Positions 7,213 to 17,014 of a stretch of DNA of 64,000 bases are shown here, piece by piece. The DNA lies in the NCBI RefSeq assembly GCF_003121625.1, contig NZ_QDDJ01000001.1, positions 62,001 through 126,000 on the forward strand, given 5' to 3'. The notes beneath the pieces are model-generated. The model did no database searches. It was not told the DNA's origin and saw nothing but the letters and a program-made list of their open reading frames with translations. Source of the DNA: Ornithinimicrobium cavernae. Lineage in GTDB: Bacteria; Actinomycetota; Actinomycetes; Actinomycetales; Dermatophilaceae. The position numbers and the translations under genes are program-made. Positions within the stretch are counted from its first letter, which is position 1, and each line of letters begins with the position of its first letter.

Positions 7213-7592
7213 ACGTCCAAGTATGCACCACAGCCAACGCGTTGAGCAAACTTCGGGGAAACGCTACGTGACGGGACCATGGAGGACTCGCCACGCCCGG
7301 ACAACCACCCGGCAACCGTCAGGGCGACGGCCGGCCGACGGGGCCTCCCGGTCGCCGGGGAGTCGGGCCCGGACATGGGATGACGCCCCGTGAAGGGCGT
7401 CATCCACGGCGGTGGCCACCCGGGTGAACAGTGCGTGCAAACAGTTTGTCGGGTCCGGCCAGCCGGGCCTCGAACGGTCCACCAGTGGACTGCCCGCGCG
7501 TGGGTGCCCGGGTCGTCACCGCCGGTAGCGGACGGATCCGCTACACCTCCCCTTTCTACTCCTGACGAGGCCTTTTGGGAAGCCCCCCGTGC
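7213..7592. other. Non-coding region upstream of the 6C RNA
   Basis: It contains the 6C promoter and two perfect hairpins. GGATGACGCCC at 7378-7388 pairs with GGGCGTCATCC at 7395-7405 around CGTGAA. GTAGCGGA at 7525-7532 pairs with TCCGCTAC at 7537-7544, about 50 bases past the stop of the Fic-like gene, so it may be its terminator. A GTG frame at 7264-7482 looks random. Confidence 0.45.
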
Positions 7593-8462
7593 TCAGACGA
7601 GCTTCCCGGCGAGCACGGAGTCGGCGATCGCGGTGCCCGCACCGGCACCCGTCACGACCGCCTCGGCGCAGTGCAGCAGCCACAACCGGACCCCCTCGGT
7701 GCCGCCCTGGCCGTATGCCGTGAGGGCGCCCCGGTAGTCCGCGCCCACCTTCTGGCTGTGGCCCAGCTCGGGGACCGCGACCCCGGTCGGGTCCAGCCCA
7801 CCGACCCGGTGGACCACGCGCTCCAGCGCCCTGGCGACCAGCCCGTTGCCGCTCACGAACGGGCGCACCGTGACGAGCTCGGCGTGCACGAGGGCGGCGA
7901 CCGCGAGGGCCGAGCCGCCGGTGCGCAGGGTCCCGAGCAGGTCATACACGAGGTTCAGCCGCTCCGGCAGGTCCTCGGCGGGCAGGGGCTCCCCGAGGTC
8001 GCCGAACTCGCTGCAGCCCTCCCCCGGCAGCCGCGGGCGACCCACCTGTTCGGGCGGCAGCAGGTCGGCTCCGGCCGCGAGGTGCAGGTGGGCCAGCAGG
8101 TGGGCCGGGCTGTTCAGCCCGGCCGAGGTCGCCGACTCGGTCGCCGCGGTCACCTGGACCGCCGCCTTGAGGACCCGCTCGACCGGGTCGGGCTCGGTCG
8201 GCCAGGCCGCCGCACCGCGCACCAGGTCGCGCACGAGCGAGACCGTGCCCTGGGACCCGGCGGGCTCGGCCCCCTCGAGCAGAGCCGTCGCCGTGGCCCC
8301 GCGGACCCGGGACTCGGCCGCCGCCTCAGGGATGCGGCGGCGCAGCGCCTGGTGCCACCGCAGCTCGGTGCAGGCCGTCCTCGCGTCCTCGACCGCCTCC
8401 CGCACGCCCGGCAGCCCCAGCAACGCCTGCACCTGATCAGCAACACCCGTCCCGGAACTCAC
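7593..8462 (-). CDS. Fic-fold protein with degenerate catalytic motif
   Basis: A 289-residue protein read from GTG 8462 (VSSGTGVADQVQALLG). Residues about 190-260 follow the Fic fold: NLVYDLLGTL, HAELVTVRPFVSGNGLVARALERVV. The canonical Fic motif HPFxxGNGRxxR reads RPFVSGNGLVAR: the catalytic histidine is Arg and the first motif Arg is Leu, while the GNG loop and the last Arg stay. AMP transfer by the usual mechanism is therefore unlikely. Actinobacteria commonly carry a Fic-like or oxidoreductase-annotated gene between ssd and acsA, so this is probably a conserved non-canonical family. The divergent secreted protein starts 119 bases away. Confidence 0.65.
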   Translation of the reverse strand: MSSGTGVADQVQALLGLPGVREAVEDARTACTELRWHQALRRRIPEAAAESRVRGATATALLEGAEPAGSQGTVSLVRDLVRGAAAWPTEPDPVERVLKAAVQVTAATESATSAGLNSPAHLLAHLHLAAGADLLPPEQVGRPRLPGEGCSEFGDLGEPLPAEDLPERLNLVYDLLGTLRTGGSALAVAALVHAELVTVRPFVSGNGLVARALERVVHRVGGLDPTGVAVPELGHSQKVGADYRGALTAYGQGGTEGVRLWLLHCAEAVVTGAGAGTAIADSVLAGKLV

Positions 8463-8581
8463 CGACCCAGCGTAGGCGCGACCAACCCGCCCGACCCGAC
8501 CGGCGTCATACCGGATGTCAGAACGGGCACGAACCAAGGGGCCACCCGGGGCCACGACCCGACCACAGAAGGAGGAAGACC

Positions 8582-9193
8582 ATGCACGCACACCGACGCA
8601 CCTGGGCGGCCCTGGCCGCGACCCTGGCCCTCGCCACCGGCGCCCCCGCGCTCGCCACGGCACCGGAGGCACCGGCCCACATCCGTTCCCTCGACACGGC
8701 CGTCAGCGGGGTGATGCAGGCCAGCCCCTACTGCGGGATCACCTGGGGCTCCCTGGCCAGGTCCAACGGCACCACCCACACCACCGGCACGGTCGAGGAC
8801 GTCCGGGCCGGACGGCATACCTGCTTCGACCGTCTCGTGATCGACGTCGACGACGTCCCGGGGTCCCTGACCTATGACGTGCGTTATGTCGACGCCGTCC
8901 GGGCGGACGGCTCCGGCCAGGTCGTGCCCCTCTCCGGTGGCGCGGACCTGAGGATCATCCTCCGGGCACCGGCCTACGAGGACGGGGCACCCACCTACGA
9001 CCCGACCGACCCCGCCCACCTGGTCGCGGTGGCCGGCTGGAGCACCTTCCGGCAGGTCGCCCTGGCCGGCAGCTTCGAGGGGCAGACCACGGTCGGTCTC
9101 GGGGTCCGGGCGCGGTTGCCGTTCCGGGTCCTGGTGCTCGACGGACCGGGTGACGGCGCCCGCCTGGTGGTCGACGTCGCCCACCGGTGGTGA
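8582..9193 (+). CDS. Secreted AMIN-like domain protein
   Basis: A 203-residue protein starting MHAHRRTWAALAATLALA with a Sec signal peptide, cleavage expected near residue 26 (ALA-TAPEAP). No lipobox is seen, so it is probably secreted. The mature part has the AMIN-like signatures HTCFDRLVIDVDDV near residue 80, YDVRYVDAV and LVVDVAHRW at the end, as in the actinobacterial AMIN-like domain family (role unclear, envelope-associated). AGGAGG lies 5 bases upstream of the ATG. It is divergent from the Fic-like gene and monocistronic. Confidence 0.7.
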   Translation: MHAHRRTWAALAATLALATGAPALATAPEAPAHIRSLDTAVSGVMQASPYCGITWGSLARSNGTTHTTGTVEDVRAGRHTCFDRLVIDVDDVPGSLTYDVRYVDAVRADGSGQVVPLSGGADLRIILRAPAYEDGAPTYDPTDPAHLVAVAGWSTFRQVALAGSFEGQTTVGLGVRARLPFRVLVLDGPGDGARLVVDVAHRW

Positions 9194-9336
9194 CGTGCCG
9201 GACCGGTGACCTGCCGCGCGGCGACCGCTGACCCCACCGGGGCCGCCGGTCGTCGCGACGGGGGCGCGGGCCTGTTGCCTCCCGCCGGGTGAGAGTGTTG
9301 GCTGTCAAGAGACACACCCTGATCTGAGGAGGCACC

Positions 9337-11331
<1,995 letters not shown>

Positions 11332-11528
11332 TCTGCCGGACGAAATGCGGGGCCGCGAGGCCTCCATTTCAACCATTTTTCAGGGCCTGTTTTTCTTTGC
11401 GAAGAACTTACCGTTCCGGGGGCCGCTTTAGAGCAAGGTCGCGGCAGACTTGAGCCATCGACACGCCGCCGCGGTCCACTCCCTCGGATAGCGGCGAGCA
11501 CCGGCTGTCACGGGACCGGCGTCGACAG
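11332..11528. other. acsA 3' region, lower GC
   Basis: About 200 bases between acsA and its terminator. A T-rich patch at 11367-11412 contrasts with the surroundings. There is no frame with coding character. It could be a long 3' UTR or hold a separate small RNA ending at the terminator. Confidence 0.35.
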
Positions 11529-11577
11529 GGTGCCCACCCGACACGAACAGGGGGTGTCGGGTGGGCACCTCTTTTTG
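11529..11577 (+). terminator. Strong intrinsic terminator after acsA
   Basis: GGTGCCCACCCGACAC (11529-11544) pairs perfectly with GTGTCGGGTGGGCACC (11554-11569) across a 9-base loop and is followed by TCTTTTTG. A classic rho-independent terminator, unusual here for having a real T-run. Confidence 0.92.
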
Positions 11578-11676
11578 TGTGCTCTGCGACCGGTGCGGAC
11601 TCTTCCCCGCCGGCAGGTTGCGGGCGGGCAGGGGATCGACCTGTGCCGCAGGCGTTCAGGGGTTAGGGTTTTGACC

Positions 11677-12105
11677 ATGACGACCGGCAACCAGACATCA
11701 GAGCGGACCATCGGGCAGCTCGTGTCCGACGCGACCAACGACCTGTCCGCGATCGTCCGCAGCGAGATCGAGCTCGCCAAGAGCGAGGTGACGGCGAGCG
11801 CCACCCGGGCAGGCAAGGGCGCGGCTGCCGGAGTCGTGGCCCTGGTGCTCGCGCTCTATGCGCTGGGGCTGCTGCTCCTCGCCGGGGCCTGGGGCATTGA
11901 GGCGGCCGGGCTCCCCCTGTGGGCAGGGCTCCTCATCGTCGCCGGCGTGCTCCTGCTGATCGTGGGAGGCCTGGCGTTCTTCGCGGTGCAGGAGTTCAAG
12001 AAGGCCAAGCCCAAGCCCGTCCGGGCCATCGACAACGCCCAGCAGACCATCACGTCGCTGAAGGCCAGCCTCAACCAGCAGGGCAAGCCCGGCGCGGCAG
12101 CCTGA
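11677..12105 (+). CDS. Holin-superfamily III (DUF1469-type) membrane protein
   Basis: A 142-residue protein starting MTTGNQTSERTIGQLVSDA. An amphipathic helix (ATNDLSAIVRSEIELAKSEV, residues 18-37) is followed by two membrane segments (about 50-75 and 80-105) and a basic tail. This matches the actinobacterial putative holin-X family, which is chromosomal, conserved and not proven to lyse cells. It sits between acsA and the CoA pyrophosphatase, a common actinobacterial order. The start is ATG 11677. The 3' end lies in a tandem repeat containing copies of its stop-codon region. Confidence 0.8.
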   Translation: MTTGNQTSERTIGQLVSDATNDLSAIVRSEIELAKSEVTASATRAGKGAAAGVVALVLALYALGLLLLAGAWGIEAAGLPLWAGLLIVAGVLLLIVGGLAFFAVQEFKKAKPKPVRAIDNAQQTITSLKASLNQQGKPGAAA

Positions 12106-12191
12106 CGCCCGGCTGGGGCGACGGCAGCCACTGAGTCGCTGGCAGCCTGACGCCACGCTGGCGCGACGGCAGCCTGTCGCCACGCTGGGGG
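12096..12191 (+). repeat. Tandem repeat of the holin gene 3' end
   Basis: Units begin GGCAGCC at 12096, 12123 (shortened to 18 bases), 12141 and 12168. The 27-base units at 12096 and 12141 and the 24-base one at 12168 are near-identical (GGCAGCCTGACGCC...GCTGG). The gene's own stop TGA lies in the first unit and is copied in the third. Confidence 0.75.
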
Positions 12192-12215
12192 CCCGTGCCG
12201 CTCAGGGCACGGGCC
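12190..12215. terminator. Bidirectional hairpin between convergent genes
   Basis: GGCCCGTGCC (12190-12199) pairs with GGCACGGGCC (12206-12215). The TGA of the CoA pyrophosphatase gene (12202-12204, minus strand) lies in the loop. There is no T-run. It probably ends both the holin and the NUDIX transcripts. Confidence 0.55.
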
Positions 12216-12945
12216 GCACGTCCGACTCGTCCCATGGGACCTCCCACCCGCCGAGCCGCAGGATGCCGTCCAGCACCATCGCGGTGAAGCCCCACACCAC
12301 GAGGTCGTGTGCCTGGAAGGCGGGCCCGATCCAGCCGCTCGGGTGGCCGACCCGGAACCGGTGTGCCGGGTCGACCAGTTCGGCGACCGAGATCTGCACG
12401 ACACTGGCCACCTCCCGCGGGTCCCGGGCCCACACCCGGCCCGGATGCTGCCACCATCCGAGCACCGGAGAGACGTCGTGTGAGCTGACGGACAGGTTGA
12501 GGGGCGGCAGGAGACCAGCCACCTCGACGGTGTCCGGCTCGACACCGACCTCCTCATGCGTCTCACGGAGGGCCGTCGCCACGAGGTCCCGGTCTGTCGG
12601 CTCCGCCCTCCCGCCGGGGAAGGAGACCTGGCCCGGGTGGGAGCGCAGGGTGTGCGCGCGCTCGGTGAGCAGCAGCGAGATGGCCTCCGGCGCGATCTCG
12701 GCAGCCTCGGACGGGTCGCCGCCCGTCGAGTGCGTGGGCAGTTCCAGCGCGGGCCCGGCTGATGACGACGTCGCCACCGCGTGGTCTCTCCTGGTGGCCG
12801 GGACAGCGGGGGCGAAGAGCAGCAGCACGGCCGACTGTCGCTGCCCGGGTTGGCCGGCAGGGGCGAGCTGACGCCTCCAGGGGTGGTCGCCGTCCGGACC
12901 CGCGGCGCTCTCCACGAGACCGGTCAGCCACCGGGGGACAGTCAC
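12202..12945 (-). CDS. NUDIX CoA pyrophosphatase
   Basis: A 247-residue protein read from GTG 12945. The NUDIX box is [20 protein letters not shown] followed by THEEVG, near residues 110-135, preceded by the [13 protein letters not shown] signature of the CoA pyrophosphatase (NudL) subgroup that cleaves CoA to phosphopantetheine and 3',5'-ADP. An insertion of about 25 residues ([20 protein letters not shown]) precedes the box. It overlaps nth by 4 bases, so the two are translationally coupled in an nth-nudL unit that ends at the hairpin. Confidence 0.85.
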   Translation of the reverse strand: MTVPRWLTGLVESAAGPDGDHPWRRQLAPAGQPGQRQSAVLLLFAPAVPATRRDHAVATSSSAGPALELPTHSTGGDPSEAAEIAPEAISLLLTERAHTLRSHPGQVSFPGGRAEPTDRDLVATALRETHEEVGVEPDTVEVAGLLPPLNLSVSSHDVSPVLGWWQHPGRVWARDPREVASVVQISVAELVDPAHRFRVGHPSGWIGPAFQAHDLVVWGFTAMVLDGILRLGGWEVPWDESDVRPVP

Positions 12946-13682
12946 CGTGGAGGCGCCGTCCGCACGAGCTTGGCGGCCTTGTCAGGGTCGGTCTCGCCGG
13001 TGCCGTAGGAGGGGCACAACCGCGCGATCGGGCAGGCGCCGCACGCGGGCTTCTTGGCGTGGCAGGTGCGGCGCCCGTGGAAGATCAGGACGTGGGAGAG
13101 CTGGGTCCACTCCTTGCGCGGGACGAGCGCACCGACCGCGTGCTCGACCTTGACCGGGTCCTCCTCGGTGGTCCAGCCGAACCGTCGGACGAGGCGGCCG
13201 AAGTGGGTGTCCACCGTGATGCCCGGCACTCCGAAGGCGTTGCCCAGCACGACGTTGGCGGTCTTGCGACCCACCCCGGGAAGCTTGACCAGGTCGACCA
13301 TCCGGCCCGGAACGACCCCACCGTGGTCCTCGACCAGCGCCACACCGAGGCGCAGCAGGGACTCGGTCTTGGCGCGGAAGAAGCCGGTGGAGGCGATGAT
13401 CGTCTCCACGTCGGTGCGGTCGGCGCCTGCAAGGGCCTCTGCATCCGGGTAGCGACGGAACAGCTCGGGCGTCACCATGTTGACCCGCACGTCCGTGGTC
13501 TGAGCGGACAGGACCGTCGCCACGAGCAGCTCGAAGGGGTTGGTGAAGTCCAGCTCACAGTGGGCGTCCGGGTAACGCTCGGCGAGGAGACGGTAGATGC
13601 GTCGTGCTCGCCGAGTGAGTGCCAGAGGGGTCTCTCCGGTGGGGGTCTCGACAGGCTGGATCACGGTGTCCACCTTAGACAT
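12942..13682 (-). CDS. nth: Endonuclease III
   Basis: A bifunctional DNA glycosylase/AP lyase for oxidised pyrimidines. The start chosen is ATG 13682 ([12 protein letters not shown]); GTG 13694 is an alternative. The helix-hairpin-helix [12 protein letters not shown] contains the catalytic lysine, the catalytic aspartate is in [11 protein letters not shown], and the 4Fe-4S cluster cysteines have the spacing C-x6-C-x2-C-x5-C ([17 protein letters not shown]) near the C-terminus. It is divergent from crp with about 40 bases between the starts, the order seen across actinobacteria, and co-translated with the CoA pyrophosphatase. Confidence 0.93.
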   Translation of the reverse strand: MSKVDTVIQPVETPTGETPLALTRRARRIYRLLAERYPDAHCELDFTNPFELLVATVLSAQTTDVRVNMVTPELFRRYPDAEALAGADRTDVETIIASTGFFRAKTESLLRLGVALVEDHGGVVPGRMVDLVKLPGVGRKTANVVLGNAFGVPGITVDTHFGRLVRRFGWTTEEDPVKVEHAVGALVPRKEWTQLSHVLIFHGRRTCHAKKPACGACPIARLCPSYGTGETDPDKAAKLVRTAPPR

Positions 13683-13723
13683 CGGGGGAGACACTCGACA
13701 CAGCGCCGGGCGTTAGTGGCAGG

Positions 13724-14410
13724 ATGACCACCGTGGACCGTCAAGTCGTGAAGAAGACACCGCTGTTTGCGGCCCTGGACGACGAGACCGCGATGCGGCT
13801 CGCCGACTCGATGACGCCGATCCGTCTGGCGCGCGGAGAGTCCGTGTTCGAGGAGGGTGACCCGGGTGACTCGCTCTATGTGATCGTCACCGGGAAGATG
13901 AAGCTTGCCCGCACGAGCGGCGACGGACGCGAGAGCCTGCTGTCGGTGCTCGGTCCCGGTGAGATGTTCGGCGAGCTCAGTCTCTTCGACCCGGGTCCTC
14001 GGCTGACCAGCGCGCGTGCGGTTGCCGAGGCCGAGCTGATCTCGCTGGGCAATGCTGACCTGCGCTCGTTCCTCAACGAGCACCCCGAGGTGGCGATGAT
14101 GATGCTGGCCGGGCTGGCCCGTCGCCTCCGCAGGACCAACGAGGACATGTCCGACCTGGTGTTCACCGATGTCCCAGGCCGGGTCGCCAAGGCCCTGCTT
14201 GACCTGTCGGTGCGGTTCGGCAAGCGCACCGACCAGGGCGTCAAGGTCGCCCACGACCTCACGCAGGAGGAGCTGGCCCAGCTGGTCGGTGCCTCGCGAG
14301 AGACGGTCAACAAGGCTCTCGCCGACTTCGCGACCCGTGGCTGGCTGGTGCTGGGCGCCAAGTCGGTCACCCTGCTCGACCTCGAGAGGCTGCGTCGACG
14401 CTCCCGCTAG
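13724..14410 (+). CDS. crp: Crp/Fnr-family regulator (GlxR-like)
   Basis: A 228-residue cAMP-receptor-type regulator. The cyclic-nucleotide domain spans residues about 15-120 (FEEGDPGDSLYVIVTGKMKL, then GEMFGELSLFDPGPRLTSA, the phosphate-binding cassette). The dimerisation helix follows and the HTH is LTQEELAQLVGASRETVNKAL near residue 185. Its position beside nth is where actinobacteria keep crp/glxR, a global regulator of carbon metabolism. The start is ATG 13724; GTG 13733 (VDRQVV) is a possible shorter start. Local targets could include acsA, but I see no clear TGTGA-N6-TCACA site. Confidence 0.9.
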   Translation: MTTVDRQVVKKTPLFAALDDETAMRLADSMTPIRLARGESVFEEGDPGDSLYVIVTGKMKLARTSGDGRESLLSVLGPGEMFGELSLFDPGPRLTSARAVAEAELISLGNADLRSFLNEHPEVAMMMLAGLARRLRRTNEDMSDLVFTDVPGRVAKALLDLSVRFGKRTDQGVKVAHDLTQEELAQLVGASRETVNKALADFATRGWLVLGAKSVTLLDLERLRRRSR

Positions 14411-14512
14411 CCCAGCGGCATACGGCGTAGCAATCGAGCCAGACCTCAGGCCACGCCGCGCCCGGTGGGGCACAAGCTCAGGTTCCCACGCGCTCGGTCG
14501 AGCCTGGAGGGG

Positions 14513-15310
14513 TCAGGGGCGGCCGAGGTCCAGGTAGTCCAGCTGGGCCAGGACGCTCTGGCGCGCCGCAGGCCAGACGTCCCTCGGCACGTCCGCGTAG
14601 ACGCTGGCCACCACGGCGTCCGCCAGGTCGGAGCGGGACAGGTCCGCGCTCTCCCGCGCCGCGTCGCGCACCTGCGCCAGGCGCTCCTGCCGGTGGTCGG
14701 CATACTGCTGCACCGTCGGCGCGGCGTCGGTGAGGACCGGCCCGTGCCCCGGAGCCAGCGTGCGGACCGTGCCGTCGGCAGCGAGACCCGCGAGCCTGTC
14801 CAGCGAGCTGAGATAGGCCGCCAGCTGTCCATCCGGGTGCGCGACGACCGTGGTGCCCCGCCCGAGGATGGTGTCGCCGGTGAACAGCACGCCGTCCTGC
14901 TCGAGCAGGAAGCAGACCGAGTCCATCGTGTGGCCGGGCGTGAGCACGGCGACCGTCCGCAGGCCGGCCACCTCGAGGACCTCGCCGTCGGAGACCGGCT
15001 CCGCCCCGGGGCAATTACCCCGCACCGGCGCGCCCGTCAGCTCGGCGAACCGCTCGAGGGACTCGGCGTGGTCCCAGTGGCCGTGGGTAAACAGCGCCAG
15101 GGCGACGCGTGCTCCGCGCCCGGCGACGTCGGCCAGGACCTGTTGGAGGTGCTCCTCGTCCAGCGGGCCGGGGTCGATGACGATCGCCTCGTCGGAGCCC
15201 GGCGCGGAGAGGATCCAGGTGTTGGTGCCCTCCAGGGTCATCGGCCCCGGGTTGGGGCACAGCGTGCAGGTCACCCGCTCGTTGAGCGGGCCACCCTTCC
15301 ATGACGTCAC
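14513..15310 (-). CDS. MBL-fold metallo-hydrolase
   Basis: A 265-residue metallo-beta-lactamase-fold protein. The zinc motif HGHWDH is at residues about 76-81 (FTHGHWDHAES), with further ligands in LTPGHTMDS, FTGDTIL and the final LAPGHGPVL. The length and order fit the LACTB2-like/hydroxyacylglutathione hydrolase-like subgroup with unknown substrate. It overlaps the upstream NUDIX gene by 4 bases (ATGA). The RidA-NUDIX-MBL order beside crp is conserved in actinobacteria, suggesting a common, undefined metabolite-repair role. Confidence 0.85.
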   Translation of the reverse strand: MTSWKGGPLNERVTCTLCPNPGPMTLEGTNTWILSAPGSDEAIVIDPGPLDEEHLQQVLADVAGRGARVALALFTHGHWDHAESLERFAELTGAPVRGNCPGAEPVSDGEVLEVAGLRTVAVLTPGHTMDSVCFLLEQDGVLFTGDTILGRGTTVVAHPDGQLAAYLSSLDRLAGLAADGTVRTLAPGHGPVLTDAAPTVQQYADHRQERLAQVRDAARESADLSRSDLADAVVASVYADVPRDVWPAARQSVLAQLDYLDLGRP

Positions 15311-16206
15311 AGCAGCTCACTCCCGGTCGTCGGGACGTCCAGGGCCCCGGCCGGTGGCAGGCCGTCACCCCGGTCGTCGATCGGTGCCCGCATCCACAGG
15401 GCGTCGTCGTGCTCCACCGGCCACGGCATGACCGGCCACACCTGCGGGGCAGGGGTGAGCGCCTCGTCGAGGCTGCGAGCACGGGCCAGCTGCTCGATCA
15501 TGACGCGCGTCGGGGGCAGCATCCGGTGCTCGCCCGCCTCCTGTGCGGCCAGCAGGCGCTCGGGCGTCGCCCAGAGCACCTCCGCGGCCTCCGAGCTCCG
15601 GTCGTCGGCGAGCTGGCCTTCCGGCAGCCGGGCCACGAAGAACCTGGTGTTGTAGCGCTTGGGTTCACACTCGGGCGTGGTCCAGTGCGCCCGCAGCTCG
15701 AGCAGGTCCGTGCGCAGCACCAGGGAGCGACGGATGAGCAGCTCGGCGAAGGACTGCTCACGGGCCAGCAGGGCGTCCCGCTCGTCGTCCCACGCCGGGT
15801 CGGTGAGGTCGGCGACGACCGAGTCGGCGTCAGGGCCGGCGAGCAGGACACCGCACTCCTCGAACACCTCGCGGGCGGCCGCGATCACCAGCTCCCGCGC
15901 CTCGTCGACGGGCGTGCTCAGACGAGCGGCCCACTCCTCCGGGGACGGCCCCGTCCAGGGCACGCCCGGGTCGGCGTCACGGACGTCCACGCCACCACCG
16001 GGGAAGGCCAGCATGTCGGCGGCGAAGGCCATCGTGGAGGCCCGGCGCAGCACGAACACCTCCGGCCCGTCCGCCGCCGGGCGCAGCAGCATGACGGTGG
16101 CGGACAGCTTGGCGGGTGCCGGCTCACCCACCGTGCCACCGGCATCCAGCCAGTCGCGAGCGTGCCCCCGAAGCCGTTCAGGCATCGGGAAGTCGCGGTA
16201 GGTCAC
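15307..16206 (-). CDS. NUDIX hydrolase
   Basis: A 299-residue protein. The NUDIX box is split: FPGGGVDVRDADPGV near residue 70, then after an insertion AAAREVFEECGVLLAG near 110, giving the REVxEEcG core. The N-terminus has AATVMLLRPA-type strands (ATVMLLRPAADGPEVFVLRR). Large NUDIX proteins of this actinobacterial type have unknown substrates. It starts at ATG 16206, 3 bases after the RidA stop, and overlaps the MBL gene by 4 bases, so DUF4177-ridA-NUDIX-MBL look like one operon. Confidence 0.82.
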   Translation of the reverse strand: MTYRDFPMPERLRGHARDWLDAGGTVGEPAPAKLSATVMLLRPAADGPEVFVLRRASTMAFAADMLAFPGGGVDVRDADPGVPWTGPSPEEWAARLSTPVDEARELVIAAAREVFEECGVLLAGPDADSVVADLTDPAWDDERDALLAREQSFAELLIRRSLVLRTDLLELRAHWTTPECEPKRYNTRFFVARLPEGQLADDRSSEAAEVLWATPERLLAAQEAGEHRMLPPTRVMIEQLARARSLDEALTPAPQVWPVMPWPVEHDDALWMRAPIDDRGDGLPPAGALDVPTTGSELL

Positions 16207-16209
16207 GGC

Positions 16210-16683
16210 TCAGGCCGAGACGGCGACGATGATCTCGAGCTCGACGGGGGTGTCCATCGGCAACGTCGCCACGCCGACGGCGGAGCGGGCGTGGACGCCG
16301 GCGTCGCCGAAGGCCTCGCCGAGCAGCTCGCTGGCACCGTTGATCACGCCCGGCTGACCGGTGAACGACGGGTCGCTGGACACGAAGCCCACGACCTTGA
16401 CGACCCGGGCGACCTTGTCCAGGTCACCGACGACCGACTTGACGGCGGCAATGGCGTTGAGGGCGCAGATCCCGGCCAGACGCTTGGCCTCGGCCGGGTC
16501 GACCAGGCCCTCACCCTCGCCGACCTTGCCGGTCGCGGGGAGCGCACCGTCGACCATGGGCAGCTGACCGGAGGTGAAGATCAGCTCGCCCTGCTGGACG
16601 GCGGGGACATAGGCGGCGACCGGCGGCACGACCTCGGGCACGGTGTGCCCGAGCGCGGCGAGCCTCTCCTCGACGGCGCTCAT
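16210..16683 (-). CDS. RidA-family protein
   Basis: A 157-residue member of the RidA/YjgF family, which hydrolyses reactive enamine/imine intermediates of amino-acid metabolism. Typical segments are GELIFTSGQLPMVDG near residue 35, ALNAIAAVKSVVGDLDKV and a C-terminal PVELEIIVAVSA. The usual family Arg in the ARSAVGVATLP segment is present. The start ATG 16683 overlaps the DUF4177 stop as ATGA, so the frame further upstream is not used. It continues into the NUDIX gene with a 3-base gap. Confidence 0.87.
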   Translation of the reverse strand: MSAVEERLAALGHTVPEVVPPVAAYVPAVQQGELIFTSGQLPMVDGALPATGKVGEGEGLVDPAEAKRLAGICALNAIAAVKSVVGDLDKVARVVKVVGFVSSDPSFTGQPGVINGASELLGEAFGDAGVHARSAVGVATLPMDTPVELEIIVAVSA

Positions 16684-16835
16684 GCCTTCTCTCGCTTCAG
16701 GTAGGCGACCAGGTTGGTGCCGTCGGGGCCCGGAACGACCTGCACGAGCTCCCAGCCGTCCTCCCCCCACTGGTCGAGGATCTGCTTGGTGGCGTGCACG
16801 ATGAGCGGCACGGTTGCGTATTCCCAGTTGGCCAT
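16680..16835 (-). CDS. DUF4177 small protein
   Basis: A 51-residue protein: MANWEYATVPLIVHATKQIL then LDQWGEDGWELVQVVPGPDG and a KREKA tail. The WEY start, the GWELVQV core and the short length are typical of DUF4177 proteins, which sit next to ridA in actinobacteria and have no known function. It overlaps ridA by 4 bases and is the first gene of the operon. The divergent side is empty up to the DadA-like gene end at 16993. Confidence 0.85.
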   Translation of the reverse strand: MANWEYATVPLIVHATKQILDQWGEDGWELVQVVPGPDGTNLVAYLKREKA

Positions 16836-16945
16836 GGCCCGACTCTACCGAGCCGGTGACGGGACGGTCACGGCAGCACGTGTCCGGGTCCTACCCGGGA
16901 TTCCGCCACACCGTGGGTAGTTCTCGTCCCCGTGCCTGCGCCAGG

Positions 16946-17014
16946 CTCAGCGGGTCCGCGAAAGCAGTCTCAACAGGTCCGCAACAGCGGCCTCAGCGGG
17001 TCGGCGACAGCGGC
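16946..17014 (-). repeat. Three 23-bp tandem units spanning the DadA-like gene 3' end
   Basis: Units at 16946-16968, 16969-16991 and 16992-17014 share the plus-strand pattern CTCAGCGGGTCSGCGACAGC with 3-5 differences. On the minus strand each carries a copy of the terminal sense codons plus the stop TGA; the gene ends in the unit at 16992. Confidence 0.75.

Noticed and set aside
7264-7482. 72-codon minus-strand frame upstream of the 6C RNA
   Set aside because: Composition resembles noise and it overlaps a perfect hairpin; no family match that I know.
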